Below are positions 8,707-16,857 of a DNA stretch of 62,696 nt, in pieces. Source of the DNA: Desulfuromonadales bacterium (GTDB lineage Bacteria; Desulfobacterota; Desulfuromonadia; Geobacterales; Pseudopelobacteraceae); assembly GCA_013377095.1 (NCBI GenBank), contig JACAAY010000016.1, positions 1 to 62,696 of the forward strand, given 5' to 3'. Position numbers and translations under genes: made by a program. The first letter of the stretch is position 1, and every line of letters begins with the position of its first letter. The notes beneath the pieces are model-generated. The model was given only the letters and a program-made list of their open reading frames with translations. It had not been told where the DNA came from and ran no database searches.

Positions 8707-9927
8707 ATGATACAGTATGGACAGCATACCGGTGATGAAGGAAACCGAAGTGAAATGACAACGAGCTGTTGGACGAGACATAACTGCGCGGCAGTGGAGC
8801 AGGCTTTAGAGAGTCAATTCATTGAATCCAAGCCGGAGCAGCGCTATTCACTCATTCGGCGAAGCCTCAAGTCGATTGAGCAAAGCTTCAAGCACAGCAT
8901 GCTTACCGTGCTGACACGCGTGGCCGCGCCACGGGAAAAGTGTGCGCCTGACTGGAACGGCCGTACACTGCGCGTGCTGTTCCTCCGTCACGATCGAATC
9001 GGTGACATGATTGTGAGTACCGCAGCGATTCGCGCTATCGCGCAGTCACACGCCACTATCAAGCTGGATGTCCTGGCATCACCGTTGAATGCGGCAGTCA
9101 TTGAGAAAGATCCGCTGGTACACCGGGTGATCCGCTTCGATGTGCGCCGCCCTGGTGACTACTGGAGTTTGCTGCGTCATCTGAGTATTTCGCGCTACGA
9201 CATCGTGGTGGATTCCATGGTTTTTGGGCAGTCGTTGACAACGATGTTACTGATGGTGGCCACACGGGCACCGCATCGCGCCGGTGTGCTCAAACCAGGC
9301 AAGCCGAACGTGTACACCATGTCTGCCGAGCCGGCGGGAGCGAACTCCCATCACGTGGAGCATCTCGCGCAGCTCGCCAAGCCTTTTGGCGTAACGGCGC
9401 AGGATGCGCTGAGGCTGGAGATAGTGCTGACTGAGGCCGAACGGTCAGCGGCACTGAAGCAATGGGATGCGGGAAATCAACGGCGTGTGCTGATAAACAT
9501 CAGCGCGGGCAAAGCGTTCCGTCAATGGCAAGATGAGTGCTTCATCGCTGTAGCGCAGCATCTGAAGTCTCGTATGCCTGATGCGCGTGTGATGCTCCTG
9601 CACGGCCCCGGGGATCGCCAACGCGCACGGGAAATTGCGGACGCTGCCGGTGTAGCGCGTGCGGACACACCGGGAGTTCGCGAGGCGCTGGCCATGGTTG
9701 CCACGGCGCACTTCGTATTCACTCCGGATACAAGCATCGCGCACGCTTCGAGTGCCTTCCGCATTCCAACGGTCGCCATGTTCACGAGCGATAAGGCAAT
9801 TCGCTGGGGCTTGTTCGGAACCGAAGGTGAAGTTGTGGTCTGTCCGGGGGAGACCCTGTCCAGCATGCCATTGGCACAGGTGATAGAAGCCGTTGATAAA
9901 GCGGTGCTTCGGTTGGATGAACAATGA
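8707..9927 (+). CDS. Glycosyltransferase family 9 (heptosyltransferase-like)
   Basis: A GT-B enzyme of up to 406 residues related to ADP-heptose:LPS heptosyltransferases. The first Rossmann half starts at LRVLFLRHDRIGDMIVSTAA (about residue 87); the second half has the GT9 donor site FVFTPDTSIAHASSAF, where Asp and His positions contact the nucleotide sugar. An N-terminal extension of about 85 residues is not part of the family core. ATG 8755 (after GAAGGAAACC) is an alternative, shorter start. It acts in the cytoplasm on lipid-linked acceptors. Donor and acceptor are not known. Confidence 0.82.
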   Translation: MIQYGQHTGDEGNRSEMTTSCWTRHNCAAVEQALESQFIESKPEQRYSLIRRSLKSIEQSFKHSMLTVLTRVAAPREKCAPDWNGRTLRVLFLRHDRIGDMIVSTAAIRAIAQSHATIKLDVLASPLNAAVIEKDPLVHRVIRFDVRRPGDYWSLLRHLSISRYDIVVDSMVFGQSLTTMLLMVATRAPHRAGVLKPGKPNVYTMSAEPAGANSHHVEHLAQLAKPFGVTAQDALRLEIVLTEAERSAALKQWDAGNQRRVLINISAGKAFRQWQDECFIAVAQHLKSRMPDARVMLLHGPGDRQRAREIADAAGVARADTPGVREALAMVATAHFVFTPDTSIAHASSAFRIPTVAMFTSDKAIRWGLFGTEGEVVVCPGETLSSMPLAQVIEAVDKAVLRLDEQ

Positions 9928-10109
9928 ATGTAACTCCCCAACATTCAATCAGGCTTCCCGGGAATACTGTGTTGGATCTGAAAAAAACGTGCCAGGCATG
10001 GTTAAAACCGCTCCGCAATCTTTTTTTAAGCCTTGTAGCGTTGATGCTGATGATTCTGCTGTACTCGGCATACCTCTATTACATGAGCAGCTGGTTAGCC
10101 GCTGATTGA
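9924..10109 (+). CDS. Small single-span membrane protein
   Basis: A 61-residue frame whose ATG overlaps the stop of the glycosyltransferase gene (ATGA), suggesting translational coupling. It has a basic stretch around residues 19-30 and one clear membrane span (LFLSLVALMLMILLYSAYLY). No family recognised; it may be a membrane partner of the transferase. Confidence 0.5.
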   Translation: MNVTPQHSIRLPGNTVLDLKKTCQAWLKPLRNLFLSLVALMLMILLYSAYLYYMSSWLAAD

Positions 10110-10131
10110 TTATTTGAGTCATTACTTCCCC

Positions 10132-10198
10132 CATCTTTTCATCAAACATTCACCCCCTGTCGTCATTACGTAACACTCCTGGGCTACACTGCTTATCT
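10132..10198. repeat. Recurrent upstream sequence, copy 3
   Basis: Third copy, nearly identical to copies 1 and 2 (ATCAAACATTCACCCCC, GTCGTCATTACGTAACAC, then CTACACTGCTTATCT). It sits 34 bp before a truncated oxidoreductase gene, showing that it belonged to that gene's upstream region before the truncation. Confidence 0.6.
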
Positions 10199-10231
10199 CA
10201 GACAGAATTACCTCTCACGGAACGGTGTGCC

Positions 10232-10336
10232 ATGCTCCAACTTACCCAGAAATTGAAAAACGGAACCATGCAGGTTCTTGAGGTGCCGCTGCCATCTGTC
10301 GGGCGCGGCATGGTGCAGGTGCGCAACCATTTTTAG
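10232..10336 (+). pseudogene. Truncated zinc-type dehydrogenase/oxidoreductase remnant
   Basis: A 34-codon frame starting MLQLTQKLKNGTMQVLEVP and ending in VQVRNHF before TAG. This matches the first residues of the bi-domain oxidoreductases common in polysaccharide loci (a GroES-like start of the pattern Q...G.L.V.EVP.P....G.V.VRNH). The remaining several hundred residues are missing, so a deletion removed most of the gene. The identification rests on a short motif. Confidence 0.5.
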
Positions 10337-10351
10337 ATGATCAGCTCCCCC

Positions 10352-10400
10352 GTAATCTTTTCACAACAATCACCTGCCTGTGAAATCGATGTAACGAAAA
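10352..10400. repeat. Recurrent upstream sequence, divergent copy 4
   Basis: AATCTTTTCACAACAATCACC followed by CTGT and GATGTAACG parallels the other three copies in order and spacing but with more substitutions. It precedes the next hypothetical gene by about 150 bp. Confidence 0.4.
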
Positions 10401-10546
10401 CGGTATATAGTGCTTTGACATAGGCGCGGAGAAGAGTCAATGTTACGGGATAAACACGTTCATTGAATCTCCGCGGGATCTTTTCGAGCGAATTGGCAAA
10501 ATGAAATCCGTAGCACCCACTCTCACCATGAAAGGAACAGAACAGC

Positions 10547-10912
10547 ATGTCTTCCAACAAACAGAAACTCACTTTTAAGTACATCTTTACCTACGACTAC
10601 AATCCGGTGTATGTTAATGGCGCACATGGCGGAATATCGCCACGGGGGGAAATTATCGCCAATTTTTATCTTGAGCGCACACCGCTGCCCAATGAACTGG
10701 TTCATTCCATCAACCCCGACGGCACCATAAATGCCGAAGCTGCCAGCACTGACCCGGAGAACCTGAACAGCATGCTGGTGCGCTATATCTCAAGCGGTAT
10801 TGTGCTTAATCATCAGAACGCCAAGGATCTGCACGGCTGGCTTGGCGACAAAATCGCAGAACTGGAGCGTCTGATGCAGGCGCGCAACGACGTAATCGAG
10901 CAGAGCGCCTGA
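10547..10912 (+). CDS. Hypothetical cytoplasmic protein
   Basis: A 121-residue soluble protein without signal peptide or membrane segment. It begins with a short polar stretch, then FKYIFTYDYNPVYVNGAHGG, and ends in a charged helix (GDKIAELERLMQARNDVIEQ). The first half has alternating hydrophobic residues suggesting beta strands. No family recognised; the YVNGA...SP start only loosely recalls DUF3467-like proteins. AAAGGAAC lies 11 bp before the ATG. Upstream sequence copy 4 suggests coregulation with the polysaccharide genes. Confidence 0.65.
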   Translation: MSSNKQKLTFKYIFTYDYNPVYVNGAHGGISPRGEIIANFYLERTPLPNELVHSINPDGTINAEAASTDPENLNSMLVRYISSGIVLNHQNAKDLHGWLGDKIAELERLMQARNDVIEQSA

Positions 10913-11062
10913 TAGCAGTGACCTGTTGAACGGTTACCCCGGCAGTATGCCGGTTCCCATCCTCCGCCGGCAATCCTGTGACGGGAAGCGCCTGTCATGG
11001 TTTGCCGGTATCGGGAGTACCCCCCTGTTTTTTTCATCAATACGCTTCAGGAGACCGATTTC

Positions 11063-11260
11063 ATGTCAGTGATGCCTCAATTCTCCTTGAACAGTCTCCT
11101 GGAGAGTCTCTGTTATGGGGTCGTGCTGTTTTTTACCAGCCAGGTCGCGCTGACCTGGCTGGTGACAAAAAACTTGATCCGCGAGGATTACAGCTCCAGT
11201 GCTTTAATACCCCTGGTGGCGCCGGAGCTGGATCGGTTTCTTCCTGGAAAAATCAGATAA
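11063..11260 (+). CDS. Small membrane protein coupled to the WecA-type gene
   Basis: A 65-residue protein with one strong membrane span (YGVVLFFTSQVALTWLV) and a short cytoplasmic-looking tail. CAGGAGA at 11048-11054 supports ATG 11063, although the frame is open further upstream. Its stop TAA overlaps the ATG of the sugar-phosphate transferase (TAATG), so the two are likely translated together. No family recognised. Confidence 0.55.
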   Translation: MSVMPQFSLNSLLESLCYGVVLFFTSQVALTWLVTKNLIREDYSSSALIPLVAPELDRFLPGKIR

Positions 11261-12885
11261 TGATCTTCCTCTCGACCCTGTTCATATCGGTTCTGATCAC
11301 CATTGCCCTGACTCCGCTGTTGAGCGCCGTTGCCATCCGCAACAATCTGGTGGACCATCCCGGTGGTCGCAAGATCCACTCTCACCCGATTCCGCGCATC
11401 GGCGGCATTGCCATGGCCTGCGGCGCCTTTGCGCCGCTGCTGTTCTGGCAGTTTGGCGATCGTTTCGTGGTCGCCTTTCTGTCCGGCGCCGCCGTACTGG
11501 TGCTGTTCGGCCTGCTGGACGATCTGCAGGACCTGCCTCCCAAGGTCAAATTTTTTGGTCAGATCCTGGCCGCGCTGGTCGTTATCATCGGTGGCGGTGT
11601 CCATATCACCTCCCTGGGCTCCCTGTTGCCGGGCGTGCTCCACCTGCCGCCGGCGCTCTCCATCCCCCTGACTCTTGTGGCCATCATCGGCGCCACCAAC
11701 GCCATCAACCTGGCCGACGGCCTGGACGGTCTGGCCGGCGGTATCAGCCTGCTGATCTTTGCCGCCCTGGTCTGCTTGTCCTACCTGGCGGGCAACCAGA
11801 TCATCGGCCTGATCTCCCTGGCCATGGTGGGCGTCCTGTTCGGCTTCCTGCGATTCAACACCCATCCGGCCACCATCTTCATGGGGGACGCCGGCAGCCA
11901 GTTCCTGGGTTTCTCCGCCGCCACCCTGGCCATTAGCCTGACCCAATCGGCGCCGACCATGAGTCCGGTGCTGCCGCTGATCCTGCTGGGCTTTCCGATC
12001 CTGGACACCCTGACCGTCATGGTCACCCGCATCGCCCGGAAGCAATCTCCCTTCGTGGCTGACAAGAACCACTTCCACCATCATCTCCTGGCCCTGGGGT
12101 TGGCCCAGTCCGAATCGGTGCTGGTGATCTACCTGCTGCAGACCCTGCTGGTGGGCGTTGCGCTGCTGTTGCGTTACTATTCCGACTGGCTGCTGCTGCT
12201 CTGTTACTTCGGTTTTTCCGGAACGGTCCTGTTCCTGTTCAACCGGGCTCGCAGCGCCCATTGGCGCCTGAAACGACTCAACCCCTTTCATGTCCGCATC
12301 GCCGAACAGCTGCTGACGATAAAACGTGAAGGGACCCTGATCAGACGGGTATTCCCGCTCTTCGAATCGGGCATCCCGCTGCTGCTGCTTTTGACCTGCG
12401 GCCTGGCCGGGAGCGGCCCCCGGTACGTCAGCTTTGCAACTCTTTTTCTGGCGCTGGCCATCGTCGTGATCCGCTTCTGGGCCCCCCGCTTGCTGGAGGG
12501 AGTCCTGCGCATCTCCCTCTACCTGCTGGTTCCCTTCTCGGTCTATCTGGCCGAGACCAGACCGCTCCTGGCGCTGGAAGGATTATGGCGCACCAGTTTC
12601 AATGCGCTGTTCGGTCTGTTTGCGGTGCTGATTCTGCTGATCTCCAAATTCTCCCGCCGGGACGGATTCAAGAGTTCACCCATGGATTTTCTGATCATCA
12701 TCCTGGCCCTGGTCGTGCCCAACCTTCCGGACCAGCGCATCCAGGAATACCAGATCGGTGTGGTGGCGGCCAAGGTGATCATGCTCTACTTCAGTTACGA
12801 GGTGCTGCTGTCCGAACAGCGCGGCAAGATCAACCGCATTGCCCTGTCAACCGTTGTGGGCCTGCTGTTGCTGGCTCTGAAATGA
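11260..12885 (+). CDS. wecA: Polyprenyl-phosphate GlcNAc-1-phosphate transferase (WecA/MraY family)
   Basis: A polytopic membrane enzyme of 541 residues that would start polysaccharide synthesis by moving a sugar phosphate from a UDP-sugar to undecaprenyl phosphate. Family signatures are present in order: DHPGGRKIHSHPIPRIGG, LLDDLQDLPPKVKF (Asp pair), TNAINLADGLDGLAGG, FMGDAGSQFLG and the His-rich DKNHFHHHLL loop. After about residue 340 it has a C-terminal extension of roughly 200 residues with six or so extra membrane spans, seen in some exosortase-linked homologues. The frame is open from 10978 but the start is set at ATG 11260, overlapping the small upstream gene. Confidence 0.88.
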   Translation: MIFLSTLFISVLITIALTPLLSAVAIRNNLVDHPGGRKIHSHPIPRIGGIAMACGAFAPLLFWQFGDRFVVAFLSGAAVLVLFGLLDDLQDLPPKVKFFGQILAALVVIIGGGVHITSLGSLLPGVLHLPPALSIPLTLVAIIGATNAINLADGLDGLAGGISLLIFAALVCLSYLAGNQIIGLISLAMVGVLFGFLRFNTHPATIFMGDAGSQFLGFSAATLAISLTQSAPTMSPVLPLILLGFPILDTLTVMVTRIARKQSPFVADKNHFHHHLLALGLAQSESVLVIYLLQTLLVGVALLLRYYSDWLLLLCYFGFSGTVLFLFNRARSAHWRLKRLNPFHVRIAEQLLTIKREGTLIRRVFPLFESGIPLLLLLTCGLAGSGPRYVSFATLFLALAIVVIRFWAPRLLEGVLRISLYLLVPFSVYLAETRPLLALEGLWRTSFNALFGLFAVLILLISKFSRRDGFKSSPMDFLIIILALVVPNLPDQRIQEYQIGVVAAKVIMLYFSYEVLLSEQRGKINRIALSTVVGLLLLALK

Positions 12886-12933
12886 ATTAAATTGAATTGT
12901 TTTAAATAATTATCTTGTGGAGGTAGGGTACCT

Positions 12934-14910
12934 ATGAAACATCGCCGTCTGATAACACGGATTCTGGCAACCTGCGGAATCGCACTGCTGATGGCCTGCA
13001 GTGGTCCTGAAGCAAAAAAGATGAAATTCTTCAGCAAGGGCAAGGCGCTCTACGAGAAGGGCGACTACGTCAAAGCCAAGCTGGAATTCAAAAACGCCAT
13101 CCAGATCGACCCCAAGTACAGCGCCGCCTACCAGATGATCGGCATGGTTGCCCTGCGGGAAAACGACCTCAAGGGCGCCTACGGATTTTTCAACAAAGCC
13201 GTGGAACTGGATCCCGCCAACCGGGCCGCCCAGTATGAGCTGGGCAAGATCTTCCTGGCCGTCGGCCAGCCTGACAAGTCCTCGGAGAAGGCTGAGCTGC
13301 TGCTCAAACAGGACCCCAATAACGCCGATGCGTTGCAGCTGAAAGGCGCCATCATGGTCAACCGCAAGGAATTCGGACAGGCCCGCGAATTTCTTGAACA
13401 GCTCATCACCCGCGGTATCAAGACCCCCGACGTCTATTTCCTGCTGGCCACCAGCCATCTCCAGGGAGGAGATGCCGTTGTTGTGGAAAAGACGCTGCGA
13501 CGGGGGATCGAAGCCAACCCCACATCGGTCTTTCTGCACCTGACCCTGGCGGAACTACTGGCCCGGGAGAAAAAGGTTGACGAAGCGGCCACTCTGCTGC
13601 AGAAGGTTGTTGAATTCGAACCGGCCAAGGCCGAACACAAGCTGAATCTGGCCGGACTGTACTGGGCCTCGGGCCGGGAGCCGCAGGCGCTGGAGATCCT
13701 TAAAAAACTGGTTGTTGCCGACCCGACCGGTGATGATACCCGTCTGAAGGTCGCTTCTTTTTTTGCCGGCCGCAACAAACCCCAGGAGGTTGAGCGGGAA
13801 CTGAAGGAAGGAATCGCCAAAAACGGCAAGAGCTTCAAACTGCGTTTTGCCCTGAGCGAACTGTACTTTGGCACGAACCGGGCCGACCAGGGACTGGCGC
13901 TGCTCAAGGAATGCGCCGCAATGGGCAAGGCCAAGGACCCTGAAGTCATTCAGGCCAAGACCACCCTGGCCAGGATCTACCTGGATCGCAACGACACCGT
14001 CCAGACCGGAAAATACCTGGATGAAGTTATCAAGGAAAACCCCAAGAGCGTCGATGCCCATTTCACCAAAGGAAACCTGTATCTGCTGAAACGGGAAGGA
14101 GCCAATGCCGTGGCCGAATTCCGCACCGTGGTCAACGAAAACCCCCGCTCCATCCCGGCCCTGATCCGCCTGGCCGAGGGGCATATGCTTGCAAAAGAGG
14201 TCAACCTGGCCCTGGAAAGCCTCAAGAGCGCCCAGAAGATCGATCCCGCCTCCCGCGAGGTCCAGTTTGCCTTTGCCCGGCTGTACGCCATGCAGAAGGA
14301 TTTCAAAAGCGCCAAAGCCACACTTGCCACACTCATTTCCAAAAATCCCGCCGACCTGGAAGCCCGCGTCCTGCTGGGCGATATCCTGGTCGCCTCCGGA
14401 GACCTGAAGGGTGCATCCGCCGAATTCGGCCAGGTCAAGAAAAAGGCGCCCCAGATCCCCATCGGCTACGTCAAATCCGGTGAACTGTATCTGCTGCAGG
14501 GACAGACCGGCCGCGCCATTACGGAATACGAACAGGCCATCAAAGCCAACCCCGACTCCTGGCGGGTCAACAATGACCTGGCCGTGCTGCTGGGGGAAAC
14601 ATCCGGCAACCTGGACCGGGCCCTGACCCTGGCCGAAAAAGCCCGCACCCTGAAACCCGAAGAACTCACCGTTCAGGACACCCTGGGGTGGCTGTATGTG
14701 AAAAAAGGGGACAGCGCCAAGGCGATCGAACTGTTGCGATCCGTGCAGTCCAAAGCGCCCGAGGCAGCCATCATCAACTACCACCTGGGCATGGCGTACT
14801 TCAAGGCCGGCAAAACGGCCGAGGCCAAAACCTGTCTGAGCAAGGCGCTGGCCCGCAAGGAGAACTTTGGCGGCCGGGACGAAGCCCAGCGGACACTGTC
14901 CAAGATCTGA
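12934..14910 (+). CDS. prsT: TPR lipoprotein, PrsT-like (PEP-CTERM/exosortase system)
   Basis: A 658-residue protein with a lipobox (LLMAC, Cys at about 23), so probably tethered to a membrane on the periplasmic side. The rest is a chain of about 17 TPR-type helical repeats of the A...Y...G....A......A....P pattern. Length, lipobox and gene position match PrsT, the TPR protein of exosortase/exopolysaccharide loci, which is thought to organise export. GGAGGTAGGG precedes the ATG. It opens a tight operon with the export, barrel, chain-length and kinase genes downstream (14.9-19.3 kb). Confidence 0.88.
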   Translation: MKHRRLITRILATCGIALLMACSGPEAKKMKFFSKGKALYEKGDYVKAKLEFKNAIQIDPKYSAAYQMIGMVALRENDLKGAYGFFNKAVELDPANRAAQYELGKIFLAVGQPDKSSEKAELLLKQDPNNADALQLKGAIMVNRKEFGQAREFLEQLITRGIKTPDVYFLLATSHLQGGDAVVVEKTLRRGIEANPTSVFLHLTLAELLAREKKVDEAATLLQKVVEFEPAKAEHKLNLAGLYWASGREPQALEILKKLVVADPTGDDTRLKVASFFAGRNKPQEVERELKEGIAKNGKSFKLRFALSELYFGTNRADQGLALLKECAAMGKAKDPEVIQAKTTLARIYLDRNDTVQTGKYLDEVIKENPKSVDAHFTKGNLYLLKREGANAVAEFRTVVNENPRSIPALIRLAEGHMLAKEVNLALESLKSAQKIDPASREVQFAFARLYAMQKDFKSAKATLATLISKNPADLEARVLLGDILVASGDLKGASAEFGQVKKKAPQIPIGYVKSGELYLLQGQTGRAITEYEQAIKANPDSWRVNNDLAVLLGETSGNLDRALTLAEKARTLKPEELTVQDTLGWLYVKKGDSAKAIELLRSVQSKAPEAAIINYHLGMAYFKAGKTAEAKTCLSKALARKENFGGRDEAQRTLSKI

Positions 14911-14945
14911 TGACAATTGATTGGAAAACGGGGAGATAGAAAAGA

Positions 14946-15617
14946 ATGATCAGGAAGCGTGTTTTTTCGATGCTGTTACTTGTTGCGCTGTCCATTGCCC
15001 CGGTCTGTGCGTTCGGGGAATCCACCTCCGTTGACAGTTCCTGGTGGGCCCGGCTGATCACTGCGGTGGGGCTCTCCAACCCGGACCAGGGGGTCATTGC
15101 CCAGCCCAATGTTGCCAAGATGGATACGGCCAGCCCCGAGTACATCATCGGACCGGGTGACGTCATCGGCATATCGGTCTGGCGGGACGAGAACCTGACC
15201 AGGTCGGTGGTTGTCCTGCCGGACGGCAAGATCTCCTATCCGCTGCTGGGGGAACTGGTGGCCGGCAACAAGACCGTGGCCCGCCTGAAACAGGAACTGG
15301 AAGCCGGGCTGACCCGCTATGTGGCCGACGCCAACGTCACCGTGGAGGTCAAACAGTCCAACAGCATGATCATCTATATCATCGGCCGGGTCAATTCCCC
15401 CGGCCGGCAGCTGCTGGTGGCCGACACCAACGTGCTGCAGGCCCTGGCCATGGCCGGCGGCATGAACCCCTTTGCCAAAAAGGGCAAGGTCAGGATTTTC
15501 CGCCAGGAGCAGGGCAAAACCGTCACCTTTCCCTTTGATTATGATGAAGTCCTGGAAGGCAGACACCTTGAGACGAATATCGTGCTCAAGAGAGGTGACG
15601 TGATAGTTGTTCCCTAA
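14946..15617 (+). CDS. Polysaccharide export protein (Wza/EpsE type)
   Basis: A 223-residue exported protein: signal peptide (MLLLVALSIAPVCA), a Poly_export domain (YIIGPGDVIGISVWRDENL, DGKISYPLLGELVAG) and one SLBB-type domain (IIYIIGRVNSPGRQLL) through to the end. The family forms the periplasmic/outer-membrane channel for exopolysaccharide. Only one SLBB copy is present and no standard lipobox is seen. It lies 35 bp after prsT; its stop overlaps the start of the barrel gene. Confidence 0.88.
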   Translation: MIRKRVFSMLLLVALSIAPVCAFGESTSVDSSWWARLITAVGLSNPDQGVIAQPNVAKMDTASPEYIIGPGDVIGISVWRDENLTRSVVVLPDGKISYPLLGELVAGNKTVARLKQELEAGLTRYVADANVTVEVKQSNSMIIYIIGRVNSPGRQLLVADTNVLQALAMAGGMNPFAKKGKVRIFRQEQGKTVTFPFDYDEVLEGRHLETNIVLKRGDVIVVP

Positions 15618-16803
15618 GATCACGTCATATGCCATATCAGCGCTTCTGTTGCTGACACTTCTGCCGCTGCAGCTGCGGGGGGCGGAACTAAAGCTGACAC
15701 CGGGGCTGGCGGTCAAGGAAGAGTACAACGACAACCTTTTTCTGACAACCACCCGAGGTGGACGGGCCGACTTCATCACCACCCTGACCCCCAGCCTGGA
15801 GATCTCATCCGCCACCGAACGGAGCCGGGCCACCCTTTCCGGCGGACTCAACCAGCTGCTGTACGCACGTCAGGATTCCCTTGACGCATCGGACTACTTT
15901 GTGCGCAGCGGAATCGACTGGCGTCTTGATCCGCTCTTGAGCGTTTCAGCCGGAGCTTCGTACCTGCGCGATTCGCGTCCCGACCGCTTCGACCAGGATA
16001 CCGGCCTGGCACAGACCGTTGCCAGCAGCCGCCAGAACTACCAGCTGTCGGGCAGCTACGCCGTGTCGGAAAAGAGCAATCTCACGCTCTCCTATGGCTA
16101 CTCACAGGAAGATTATGCCGCCTCCACACAGCTGGGAACGAGGGTACACAGCGCCAACCTCAGCCAGGATTACGACCTGGACAGCTGGCTGCGGCAGACA
16201 AAACTGATGGGAACCTTCGGGTACCAGCGCAGCCTGACCGATGTCTCGCAGGTTGACTATTACACCCTGACCATCGGTTTGGCGGGGAAGTTACATGAAC
16301 TGTGGGGCTATTCTCTGAATGGCGGGGGAAACCTCATTCATTCCGCATTTGAGCAAACCGTGAGAGGGACGTCTTCAACAATCACCAGTGAAAATTTGGG
16401 CTGGGTCGGCAATCTGTCGCTGAACTACAGCGGCGAGAAGCTGAACGGTTCCCTCGGCTTCAGCCACGATGTCTCCACCGCATCGGGCCGGGCCGGCTCA
16501 ACCGAACGGACCAGCGTCTCTGCCAACCTGGGCCAGCGCTTCAGCCGTGAACTGTCGGCCAGCCTGAACCTGATCTATTCCCTGAACAAAACAGCCCGCA
16601 ACCAGTTCTCGTCACAGACCATCGATGAAACCCGGCTGAGCCTGGGTTGCGGCCTGAAATACGACATCAGCAACGACATGGCGCTGGAAGGTGGCTACCG
16701 CTTCACCAACGTCGATTACAACTACGGTTCGTCCCCGTCCAGCGCCGTCCAGAACGTCTTCATGCTGCGGCTGACCATGGTGCTGGACCTGATGGATCTT
16801 TGA
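15607..16803 (+). CDS. Outer-membrane beta-barrel protein of the exopolysaccharide system
   Basis: A 398-residue exported protein with a signal peptide (ISALLLLTLLPLQLRGAE) followed by alternating amphipathic strands, such as LTLSYGYSQEDYA and LNGSLGFSHDVS. It ends in a strand close to the classic barrel terminus. This pattern and its position match the EpsL-like barrel proteins of exosortase loci. No ATG fits near the beginning: TTG 15607 within the preceding gene is the most likely start, giving an 11-bp overlap and coupled translation. Confidence 0.8.
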   Translation: MFPKITSYAISALLLLTLLPLQLRGAELKLTPGLAVKEEYNDNLFLTTTRGGRADFITTLTPSLEISSATERSRATLSGGLNQLLYARQDSLDASDYFVRSGIDWRLDPLLSVSAGASYLRDSRPDRFDQDTGLAQTVASSRQNYQLSGSYAVSEKSNLTLSYGYSQEDYAASTQLGTRVHSANLSQDYDLDSWLRQTKLMGTFGYQRSLTDVSQVDYYTLTIGLAGKLHELWGYSLNGGGNLIHSAFEQTVRGTSSTITSENLGWVGNLSLNYSGEKLNGSLGFSHDVSTASGRAGSTERTSVSANLGQRFSRELSASLNLIYSLNKTARNQFSSQTIDETRLSLGCGLKYDISNDMALEGGYRFTNVDYNYGSSPSSAVQNVFMLRLTMVLDLMDL

Positions 16804-16857
16804 AATCGTTCGAATACAAGCTATGAAATCGGGGCGTACCCCAACAGTGAGGCAGAT

